This document shows positions 1 through 5,159 of a stretch of 5,187 nucleotides of DNA, in pieces; position 1 is the first letter of the stretch, and each line of letters opens with the position of its first letter. The stretch is from JADDRA01 sp038233555 (GTDB taxonomy: Bacteria; Actinomycetota; Acidimicrobiia; Acidimicrobiales; CADCSY01), in contig JBBSLT010000173.1 of assembly GCA_038233555.1 (NCBI GenBank), positions 1-5,187 on the forward strand, given 5' to 3'. The notes under the pieces are model-generated. The model saw only the letters and a program-made list of their open reading frames with translations. It made no database searches and had not been told where the DNA came from. A program made the position numbers and the translations under genes.

Positions 1-575
1 ATCCCATCAGCGGGGCGATCGTGGCCAAGGCACTGGAGCGCATCGTGGACGAGTTGTTCGAGGCCGACTGGGCCGAGGCCCGGGCCCGACTGGGCGAGGA
101 GGCCACCACCGGCGACCTGACCCGCACCCCCGCACAGCGCCGAGCCGACGCCCTGGTGGAGATGGCCCGCCGGGCCGGCAGCGCCCCCGCTGATGGCCGG
201 CGCCCCGAGCCGCTGTTCACGGTCATGGTGGGCTACGAGAGCTTCGCCGGGCGGATCTGCCAGCTGGCCAACGGCAGCGTGGTCAGCCCCGGCTCGCTGG
301 TCCCCTGGCTGGACTCGGCCTGGGTGGAGCGGGTGGTCTTCGAGTCGCCCTCCCGGGTGATCGACGTGGGGGTGGCCCGCCGGCTGTTCTCCGGCGCCAC
401 CCGCCGGGCGGTGCAGGTACGCGACCAGGAGTGTTTCCACGACCTGTGCGACGAGCCCGCCGACGACTGTGAGATCGACCACGTCGAGCCCTGGAGCGCC
501 GGCGGGCAGACGGTGGCGGCCAACGGACGGGTGGCCTGTGGCCACCACAACCGCCGGCGCCACCGACGACCGTAG
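1..575 (+). CDS. HNH endonuclease, DUF222-type, C-terminal part (5' end outside window)
   Basis: The frame is open from base 3, where it reads PISGAIVAKALERIVDELFE before continuing. The GTG at 21 lies inside this conserved stretch, so it is not the start and the gene begins upstream of the window. The left part, with the FEADWAEARARLG segment, resembles the end of the DUF222 domain of actinobacterial proteins that carry a C-terminal HNH nuclease. The HNH module follows. A C-x4-C pair is encoded at 432-449, and a third Cys (468-470) comes just before I-D-H (His codon 480-482). The central Asn is at 522-524, then A-C-x-H-H-N and a final His at 561-563. HNH nucleases bind a metal through the ββα fold and cut DNA. 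The role of DUF222/HNH proteins is poorly known; they are often multicopy and have been linked to mobile or repeat-like spread. The frame ends in TAG shortly after the HNH core, as is normal for the family, so the 3' end looks intact. Confidence 0.85.
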   Translation, partial: PISGAIVAKALERIVDELFEADWAEARARLGEEATTGDLTRTPAQRRADALVEMARRAGSAPADGRRPEPLFTVMVGYESFAGRICQLANGSVVSPGSLVPWLDSAWVERVVFESPSRVIDVGVARRLFSGATRRAVQVRDQECFHDLCDEPADDCEIDHVEPWSAGGQTVAANGRVACGHHNRRRHRRP

Positions 576-602
576 CCGCCGCCTCCGGCACGGGGCGGCG
601 GC
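575..602 (+). terminator. GC-rich hairpin directly after the HNH gene
   Basis: A perfect 9-bp inverted repeat pairs GCCGCCGCC (575-583) with GGCGGCGGC (594-602) around a 10-nt loop. It begins on the last base of the stop codon. No T-run follows, which is common for terminator-like hairpins in high-GC actinobacteria. The arms are simple GCC/GGC triplets, so chance pairing is easier than for a mixed-sequence stem. A role in ending the HNH transcript is inferred from position. Confidence 0.4.
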
Positions 603-624
603 GGAACTTCTCAGGTCCGGCGCT

Positions 625-771
625 TCATCTGTCGAAGGGAGACGAAGCTCGGACGTACCAAAGGAACGCATCAGCGAGCATCACCATCTCACCCTTGATC
701 GGTGAGCTCGTAGGCAACGACGTCTCCACCAGGGCGAGGATGCGCCCGGCGTGGCGCACACCGTGGAGCAT
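625..771 (-). CDS. Doubtful small ORF, 48 aa, downstream of mshC
   Basis: On the minus strand, downstream of mshC, an ATG at 771 opens a 48-codon frame (MLHGVRHAGRILALVE at its start, ending RASSPFDR) to a TGA at 627-625. GGGGAGGGG stands immediately before the ATG, which is Shine-Dalgarno-like but very close. The frame is the same as that of mshC and stays open from the mshC stop at 853, giving 75 codons in total. The first half has strong G/C at third positions; the second half is weaker. I do not recognise the product. A strong hairpin at 816-843 separates it from mshC. It may be a remnant of a former gene or a chance open frame in GC-rich DNA. Confidence 0.15.
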   Translation of the reverse strand: MLHGVRHAGRILALVETSLPTSSPIKGEMVMLADAFLWYVRASSPFDR

Positions 772-815
772 CCCCTCCCCGAGGAACCAGTGGGGCGAAG
801 GGGTGAGTGGGTTCG

Positions 816-843
816 GACCGTTGCGAAGGGCTCGGCAACGGTC
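816..843 (-). terminator. Probable mshC transcription terminator hairpin
   Basis: A perfect 9-bp stem of mixed sequence pairs GACCGTTGC (816-824) with GCAACGGTC (835-843) around a 10-nt loop. It starts 9 nt past the mshC stop codon in the direction of mshC transcription. No U-tract follows, as is usual in high-GC actinobacteria. Position, perfect pairing and mixed base content make it the best terminator candidate in the window. Since mshC and the HNH gene converge here, it could also stop any read-through from the plus strand. Confidence 0.6.
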
Positions 844-852
844 ATCGACGTC

Positions 853-1989
853 TCATCCGTCTCGGGGAAGAGGCTCACCCAGGTCGATGCCCAACAGGGC
901 GGCGACGGCGCTGACCCCTCCACCCGCGGAAGCGGCGGCGTCGACGGCTTCGATGGCCAGGGGCGTGTCGAGGTCGGCGTCGAGGGCGGCGCGCACGTCG
1001 TCGAGCGCTGCGGTGCCGGGGCCGGCCGAGCGCCACCGATCGAGCCGCTGGGCGGCGGCGGGCAACAGCTCGTCGGTCCACTCCCAGTCCCGGCGGTAGT
1101 GGTGGTCGAGGATGGCCAGACGGATGGCCGGGGCCTCCCAGTCCTTCAACAAGTCGCTCACAAACACCAGGTTGCCGAGGGACTTCGACATCTTGGTGCC
1201 GTCCAGGCCCACCATCGCCGTGTGCATCCAGTGGCGCACGAAGGGCTCGCCCGTGACCGCCTCGGACTGCGCCGCCTCGCACTCGTGGTGAGGGAAGACG
1301 AGGTCGCTGCCTCCACCGTGCAGGTCAATGGTGGTCCCCAGCTCCCGCAGGGCCAAGGTGGAGCACTCGATGTGCCAGCCCGGGCGCCCCGGACCCCACA
1401 GCGACTCCCAAGCGGGCTCGCCGTCACCCGAGGGCTGCCACAGCACGAAGTCGAGGGGTTGGCGCTTGTGGGGGTCATCAGGATTGCCGCCCCGTTCGGC
1501 CGCCAGCGCCAGCATCTGGTCCTCGTCGAGGTGGCTGACCTGGCCGAAGCGGGGGAAGGTCGACACGTCGAAGTAGACGCCACCGCCCGCCTGATAGGCG
1601 TGACCGGCGTCGAGGACCATGCCGATGAAGCCGCGGATGTCGGCGATGGCCGAGGTGGCCCGGGGCTCACTCATCACCGGCAAAGTGGCAAGGTCACGCA
1701 TGTCGCCCTGGAAGCGGGCGGTCTCCGCCGCCGCCAGGTCGAGGTAATGCACGCCGAGCTCCCGGGCCTTGTCGAGCAGGGGGTCGTCGACGTCGGTGAT
1801 GTTGCGCACCACCTGGATGTCGTGTCCGAGGTCGCGCAAGCGTCGCTGCAACACGTCGTAAGTCAGGTAGGTGGCGGCGTGACCCAGATGAGTCGAGTCG
1901 TAGGGTGTGATGCCGCACGTGTACATGGTGACGACGGGGCCGGGACTGAAGGGCACCACGTCCTGGCGAGCGGTGTCGTAGAGATGCAC
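853..1989 (-). CDS. mshC: MshC: cysteine:GlcN-Ins ligase of mycothiol synthesis
   Basis: A 378-aa class I aminoacyl-tRNA-synthetase-like enzyme, related to CysRS. MshC joins cysteine to the amine of 1-D-myo-inosityl-2-amino-2-deoxy-glucopyranoside using ATP, the penultimate step to mycothiol, in the cytosol. Visible motifs are CGITPYDSTHLGH at 25-37, typical of MshC rather than CysRS (which has CGPTVYD...HIGN), with the HIGH-like HLGH at 34-37; NITDVDDPL at 63-71; GWHIECS at 204-210; HGGGSDLVFPHHE at 224-236; and TKMSKS at 265-270. The expected zinc ligands are Cys25, Cys209 and His234; the 25-residue spacing of the last two matches mycobacterial MshC. The protein is somewhat shorter than the usual ~410 aa, mainly because it lacks the N-terminal extension and begins right at H-L-Y-D-T. 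The only reasonable start is GTG at 1989; no ATG or GTG lies close upstream in frame, and no clear Shine-Dalgarno is present. The gene lies 11 bp downstream of npdG and is probably co-transcribed with it. A divergent CysRS is the main alternative, judged unlikely. Confidence 0.88.
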   Translation of the reverse strand: MHLYDTARQDVVPFSPGPVVTMYTCGITPYDSTHLGHAATYLTYDVLQRRLRDLGHDIQVVRNITDVDDPLLDKARELGVHYLDLAAAETARFQGDMRDLATLPVMSEPRATSAIADIRGFIGMVLDAGHAYQAGGGVYFDVSTFPRFGQVSHLDEDQMLALAAERGGNPDDPHKRQPLDFVLWQPSGDGEPAWESLWGPGRPGWHIECSTLALRELGTTIDLHGGGSDLVFPHHECEAAQSEAVTGEPFVRHWMHTAMVGLDGTKMSKSLGNLVFVSDLLKDWEAPAIRLAILDHHYRRDWEWTDELLPAAAQRLDRWRSAGPGTAALDDVRAALDADLDTPLAIEAVDAAASAGGGVSAVAALLGIDLGEPLPRDG

Positions 1990-2000
1990 GACCGGGAGGC

Positions 2001-2663
2001 TCAGCCGGCGTCGTCGATGCCGGTGAGCTTGATGGCTACCCGGGTGCGGTACCGGGCGTTGAGCTGGAGCAGCACGGCGGCGAAGGCCTCGATGGGGGCG
2101 GCGTTGGACAGCTCGCCGGCGTCGAGGGGGCGCAGGCCAGGGATGTGGCGCACCACCTCGGCCGTGGCCTCGGTGGCTTCGGGGTGGTCAGAGCAGATGA
2201 GGACATCGGAGTCGACCGGGTGCTCGAGGGCGGCCAGCTCCCGTGCCGGCAGGTGGTGGAAGGCAGCGGCGATCATGGCCCGAGGTACCGCAGCCTGCAC
2301 ATTGGCGGCCACCGATCCCCGGGGAGGAACCAGGGGCTGGAACTCGTGTCCCACCCGGGCCAAGGCGTTGGCCATGGAGATCACCACCTTGCCCTCGAGC
2401 TGGTGCTCGACCGACTTGGCGGTGGATGCGGCGGCATCCCACGGCGTGGCGATGACCACGAGGTCGGCCTCAGCCGCCTGTTCGTTGTCGGCGCCGTCGA
2501 TCGGCAGCGACCGGTCGGGCCAGCGGGCCACCAGGTCGTCTCGCACCTCCAGCGCCCGGGCCTTGGAGCGGGAGCCGATCACCACCTCGTAGCCGACCGA
2601 GGCCAGACGGGCGGCAAGCGAGCGTCCGGCAGGACCGGTTCCTCCGAGGACGGCGATGATCAC
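2001..2663 (-). CDS. npdG: NADPH-dependent F420 reductase (F420:NADP+ oxidoreductase)
   Basis: A 220-aa Rossmann protein of the NpdG/Fno family. It moves hydride between coenzyme F420 and NADP(H), which in actinobacteria usually supplies F420H2 from NADPH for F420-dependent reductases. It opens with VIIAVLGGTGPAG, a dinucleotide-binding glycine motif typical of NpdG, followed by EVVIGSR, whose S-R contacts the 2'-phosphate of NADP. Further family signatures are LVVIATPWDA, GKVVISMANAL, AAFHHLPA, a DVLICSD segment and GLRPLDAGEL, and the protein ends in LNARYRTRVAIKLTGI. The frame is open 38 codons further upstream (to 2777), but that part is basic, low in similarity and lies inside the divergent enoyl reductase gene. 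I therefore place the start at GTG 2663, directly before the glycine motif; this gives the family's usual length. No Shine-Dalgarno precedes it and the likely leader is very short, so leaderless translation is possible. Its TGA lies 11 bp before mshC, suggesting one operon. Confidence 0.9.
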   Translation of the reverse strand: MIIAVLGGTGPAGRSLAARLASVGYEVVIGSRSKARALEVRDDLVARWPDRSLPIDGADNEQAAEADLVVIATPWDAAASTAKSVEHQLEGKVVISMANALARVGHEFQPLVPPRGSVAANVQAAVPRAMIAAAFHHLPARELAALEHPVDSDVLICSDHPEATEATAEVVRHIPGLRPLDAGELSNAAPIEAFAAVLLQLNARYRTRVAIKLTGIDDAG

Positions 2664-2721
2664 CCGGGCGAGCCTAACGGCGACCGGTAACGTGCGTCCC
2701 AGTCGACGGATCGGAGCGGGC
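2664..2721. promoter_or_regulatory. Divergent promoter region between npdG-mshC and the enoyl reductase gene
   Basis: The 58-bp gap must drive both directions unless the genes are transcribed from within each other. On the plus strand, TAACGT at 2688-2693 fits the loose actinobacterial -10 pattern TAnnnT and would start RNA about 22 nt before the ATG. On the minus strand, TAGGCT (2676-2671) fits the same pattern only 7 nt before the npdG GTG, which would make that transcript leaderless. I see no convincing -35 boxes. The region's function is inferred mainly from gene orientation. Confidence 0.4.
2713..2716 (+). promoter_or_regulatory. Ribosome binding site deciding the enoyl reductase start
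   Basis: GGAG ends 5 nt before the ATG at 2722. This, with the family N-terminus M-L-L-E-G-K-R-I-L-V, favours ATG 2722 over the in-frame ATG at 2656, which would add 22 residues without similarity and overlap npdG. Confidence 0.6.
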
Positions 2722-3522
2722 ATGTTGTTGGAGGGCAAGCGCATCCTGGTGACCGGGGTACTCACGGACGACTCCATCGCCTATGCCATCGCCCTGCGTT
2801 GCCAGGGCCAGGGGGCGGAGATCGTGCTCACCGGCGCCGGCCGGGGCCTGTCGCTGACCCGGCGCACCGCCCGCAAGCTTGTCCCCGAGCCGGCGGTGCT
2901 CGAGCTCGACGTCACCTCGACCGAGCACCTCACCGCTCTCGCCCCCTCCCTGCGCGACCTCGGCTGGGACCGGGTCGACGGCGTGGTCCATGCCATCGGC
3001 TTCGCCCCGCCGGCCTGTCTCGGCTCGGGCATGTTCACCGCCGGCTGGGAGGACGTCTCCGTCGCCCTCCACGTCTCCACCTACTCGCTCAAAGCCCTGG
3101 CCGAGGCCACGCTGCCCCTCATGGGCCCCGGGTCCAGCCTGCTCGCCCTCGACTTCGACGCCTCCGTGGCCTGGCCCGCCTACGACTGGATGGGGGTGGC
3201 CAAGGCCGCCCTGGAGTCGACCAGCCGCTACCTGGCCCGCGACCTCGGCAGCCTGGGGATCCGGGTCAATCTGGTGGCGGCCGGGCCCATCCGCACCATG
3301 GCCGGGCGCTCCATCCCCGGCTTCGCCACCTTCGAGGCGGTCTGGGCCGAGCGGGCACCCCTCGGGTGGACCGTCGACGACGCCGACCCGGTCGCCCGCT
3401 CGTGTGTAGCCCTGCTCTCCGACTGGTTTCCCGCCACCACCGGCGAGATCATTCACGTCGACGGCGGCTTCCACGCCGTGGGGACGGGCCCGCCGGCGCC
3501 GGACCCGAGCGAGACAAGGTAG
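2722..3522 (+). CDS. fabI: Enoyl-ACP reductase, InhA/FabI family
   Basis: A 266-aa short-chain dehydrogenase/reductase that reduces trans-2-enoyl-ACP with NADH, the last step of each FAS-II elongation cycle, in the cytosol. Key features are KRILVTGVLTDDSIAYAIA at 6-24 (the family's cofactor-binding signature, close to InhA), LDV at 62-64, VVHAIGF at 88-94, DFD at 144-146 with Phe145 matching InhA Phe149, and Y-D-W-M-G-V-A-K at 154-161 giving catalytic Tyr154 and Lys161. NLVAAGPIRTMA at 183-194, LLSDWFPATTGEIIHVDGG at 231-249 and a short proline-rich tail follow. The body is closest to mycobacterial InhA, but the substrate loop between GPIRT and RAPLGW is 10 residues shorter, as in FabI. Ala91 stands where InhA has Ser94. 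Unlike mycobacterial inhA, no fabG (mabA) lies upstream; the neighbour is divergent npdG. The start is set by the ribosome binding site at 2713-2716. The 3' end converges on the antiporter gene. Confidence 0.92.
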   Translation: MLLEGKRILVTGVLTDDSIAYAIALRCQGQGAEIVLTGAGRGLSLTRRTARKLVPEPAVLELDVTSTEHLTALAPSLRDLGWDRVDGVVHAIGFAPPACLGSGMFTAGWEDVSVALHVSTYSLKALAEATLPLMGPGSSLLALDFDASVAWPAYDWMGVAKAALESTSRYLARDLGSLGIRVNLVAAGPIRTMAGRSIPGFATFEAVWAERAPLGWTVDDADPVARSCVALLSDWFPATTGEIIHVDGGFHAVGTGPPAPDPSETR

Positions 3523-3569
3523 ATCCACCGGCCCCAGGCTGCGTCCGGCCCTCCGCCTCCTGGCGACGT

Positions 3570-3585
3570 CGGCTAGCGCTAGCCG
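3570..3585. terminator. 16-bp perfect palindrome between convergent genes
   Basis: CGGCTAGCGCTAGCCG is its own reverse complement. As RNA it can form a 6-bp stem with a GCGC tetraloop; GGCG (3562-3565) and CGCC (3586-3589) could extend it past a 4-nt bulge. It lies 47 bp after the enoyl reductase stop and 51 bp after the antiporter stop in their respective directions, near the middle of the 114-bp gap. A bidirectional terminator is the natural reading, although neither side has a T-run. A protein-binding site is the alternative. Confidence 0.45.
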
Positions 3586-3636
3586 CGCCTCCAAGTTCTC
3601 AAGGATCACGTCCATGAACTGCACCGTGGTCTTCGT

Positions 3637-4836
3637 CTATGGACCCGCCGACGAAGAGCTCGGCTGGCTCAGCCAGCGGGCGACAAGGACGTCGGTGGAG
3701 GAGTGGGCCAAGATCGAGGCGGCGACGACCACGGCGACCAGGTGGAACAGCTCGTCGCTGCGGGCCATGCCGGCCTCGAGGATCAACAGGCCGTAGACCA
3801 CCGAGGCGAAGCCCTTGGGGCCGAACCAGGCCGCCGCCGCCCGCTGTTGGGCCGGCAGGTCGCTACGTACTAGGGCGATGCCCAGGGCGGCCGGGCGCAC
3901 GGCCAGCAACGCAAGGGCGGCGAAGACGTACCCGCTAAGACTGATCTCGCCCAGGAACGTGGGAGAGATGAGGGCCCCGAAGACCAGCAGCGCCGCCAGC
4001 TTCAACAGCTCGGCGATCAGATCCCCCACTTGATGAAAGGCCGATGTCAGCGCCTCGGACATGGTGGCCGCGGTCACCCCGGCGGCGAAGGCGGCGAGGA
4101 ACAGGTTGGCGTGGGTGAGATCCGCCAGGGCGAAGACCAACAGCCCGATGGCCACCCCGGTGAGCGGTTCGTGGCCCGGCCGAGCAGAAAGGAAGCGACT
4201 GGCTTCGAGCCGGATGGCGACCCAGGGGATCACCAGGCCGATGGCCACTCCCGCAGCCAGCTCGCCAAGCAGTGCAAACGGCTCCACCTCCGTGCGGCTG
4301 ACCACGTCGATGAGCACGATCACCACCGGCAGGGCCAGCCCGTCGTTGAGGCCACTCTCGACGTTGAGCAGTCGGCGGAGGCGCTGGGGCACCTCCTCGC
4401 GACCGACGATGGCGGCGGCGAAGACCGGGTCGGTAGGGCTGAGGGCGGCGCCCAACAGGAACGCCTCGAGCCAGGGCAGGCCAGCGACGGCGTGGGCCAG
4501 CACGGCAGTGAAGGCGAACGTGAGGGGCATTCCGAGCAGGAGCGCCCGGCCCGGCAGGCGCCACGCCGACAACAGGTCCGACAGACCGATGCGCATGCCA
4601 TCGGTGAACAGCACGGCGAACAGCGCTAGCTCGGCCAGCGAGGAGACCAGGGGGTCGCCGGGCTCGAGGGGCACGGCGCCGACCAGCCCGGGTCCGAGCA
4701 CGATACCGGCGACCAAGAAGAGCACAGCGGTGGACAGCACGCTGCGCTCGGCCCGTTCCGAAACCAGGACGGCCACCAGCAGGGTGGCGGCGAAGGCGAG
4801 CAAGAGCACGACCCAGGGCCTATACCCAGAAGGCAC
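3637..4836 (-). CDS. CPA1/NhaP-type Na+(K+)/H+ antiporter
   Basis: A polytopic inner-membrane protein of 399 aa that exchanges protons for Na+ or K+; the ion cannot be told from sequence alone. About a dozen hydrophobic segments run the full length, beginning with PWVVLLLAFAATLLVAVLV. Family motifs are LAELALFAVLFTDGMRI (69-83), the unwound-helix motif A-L-S-P-T-D-P (131-137) and ESGLND (160-165), holding the ion-site Asp136, Asn164 and Asp165 expected in NhaP-type CPA1 exchangers, and GPKGFASVVYGLL in the C-terminal half. No TrkA-N or other cytosolic regulatory domain follows; the protein stops soon after the last helix with a serine-rich tail. I start at GTG 4836, just before the first helix; GTG 4809, inside it, is possible. 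The open frame extends to 5007, but that part is Arg/Pro/Ser-rich and overlaps the divergent reading frame. No clear Shine-Dalgarno is seen. It is monocistronic in this window. Confidence 0.88.
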   Translation of the reverse strand: MPSGYRPWVVLLLAFAATLLVAVLVSERAERSVLSTAVLFLVAGIVLGPGLVGAVPLEPGDPLVSSLAELALFAVLFTDGMRIGLSDLLSAWRLPGRALLLGMPLTFAFTAVLAHAVAGLPWLEAFLLGAALSPTDPVFAAAIVGREEVPQRLRRLLNVESGLNDGLALPVVIVLIDVVSRTEVEPFALLGELAAGVAIGLVIPWVAIRLEASRFLSARPGHEPLTGVAIGLLVFALADLTHANLFLAAFAAGVTAATMSEALTSAFHQVGDLIAELLKLAALLVFGALISPTFLGEISLSGYVFAALALLAVRPAALGIALVRSDLPAQQRAAAAWFGPKGFASVVYGLLILEAGMARSDELFHLVAVVVAASILAHSSTDVLVARWLSQPSSSSAGP

Positions 4837-4849
4837 GCAGCGCGCTGCG
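4836..4849. repeat. 14-bp perfect palindrome at the antiporter start codon
   Basis: CGCAGCGCGCTGCG is self-complementary and includes the first base of the proposed GTG start. In RNA it would fold as a 5-bp CGCAG/CTGCG stem with a four-base CGCG loop directly at the start codon. It could be an operator, or a structure limiting translation, or it could mean that the true start is the GTG at 4809. Short self-complementary runs of G and C are common in such DNA, so chance is plausible. Confidence 0.25.
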
Positions 4850-4973
4850 GGGCGAGAGCACCTGTTCCGGTTGAGGAGAGGATCCGCTACTCCGCACGAT
4901 CTGTCGCTTGTTGGCGCCGTCCGGTATCTGGAATGGACAGTTAGCAGGCGAGCGAGAGCGCCGAAAGGAGACG
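4837..4973. promoter_or_regulatory. Divergent upstream region of the antiporter and the right-edge ORF
   Basis: These 137 bp separate the antiporter start from the plus-strand ATG at 4974 and should carry promoters for both. The stretch around 4880-4945 is less GC-rich than its surroundings, as expected for a promoter region. I could not find a convincing -35/-10 pair on either strand, so only the placement is supported. Confidence 0.35.
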
Positions 4974-5159
4974 ATGACCAACACCACGGCGGACAAGAGC
5001 CCAACACAGCGGCTGCTGGACCAGCTGGGGCCGTGGACCGGTTCCACGATCACGAAGCGATGGGGGATTTCGGGATGCCCAGCCGGCTGTCCCTGGAGGA
5101 CATGCTGGCTCCCCATGCCTCTCAAACCGGGTTCGCCCACCAGCACCTCGGACCACTGA
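4974..5159 (+). CDS. Unrecognised small ORF, 61 aa; likely the start of a frame-shifted gene
   Basis: AAAGGAG at 4964-4970 precedes an ATG at 4974, one of the clearest ribosome binding sites in the window. The first 20 codons (MTNTTADKSPTQRLLDQLGP) have strong G/C at third positions and look like a real N-terminus. After about base 5030 the coding signal fades in this frame: the remaining residues are rich in Trp, Cys and Pro and end in TGA at 5159. A second frame becomes coding-like at the same place (see 5033-5187). The simplest reading is one gene whose frame is broken by a single-base loss, a sequencing error or a true mutation near the GGGG at 5027-5030. I recognise no family. It is transcribed away from the antiporter. 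Confidence 0.35.
   Translation: MTNTTADKSPTQRLLDQLGPWTGSTITKRWGISGCPAGCPWRTCWLPMPLKPGSPTSTSDH

Noticed and set aside
816..845. Start of a small minus-strand gene MTVAEPFATVRT right after mshC
   Set aside because: These codons are exactly the arms and loop of the perfect hairpin at 816-843, and the frame soon loses coding character; a terminator explains the bases better.
751..2592. 613-codon open frame on the plus strand antisense to mshC and npdG
   Set aside because: The translation has no recognisable family and is rich in Gly/Val/His/Gln as expected of the complement of GC-rich genes. The opposite strand carries two clear enzymes with full motif sets.
2799..3617. 272-codon Arg/Pro/Gly-rich plus-strand frame overlapping the enoyl reductase
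   Set aside because: Low-complexity composition typical of an out-of-frame reading of a high-GC gene.
2674..3624. 316-codon open frame on the minus strand antisense to the enoyl reductase, starting with a protein-like MQFMDVILENLEARLALADV segment
   Set aside because: Most of it is the shadow of the enoyl reductase gene. The attractive first ~30 codons lie in the convergent gap, include the palindrome at 3570-3585, and share phase with the antiporter after its TAG; there is no ribosome binding site or known family. Probably chance.
4030..4629. 199-codon plus-strand frame antisense to the antiporter
   Set aside because: Composition dominated by Gly, His, Gln and Glu, which is what the complement of membrane-helix codons gives; the minus strand has the antiporter motifs.
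4837..5007. N-terminal extension of the antiporter to the GTG at 5007
   Set aside because: The extra 57 residues are Arg/Ser/Pro/Cys-rich without a helix or signal peptide pattern, and they overlap the divergent reading frame and its ribosome binding site.
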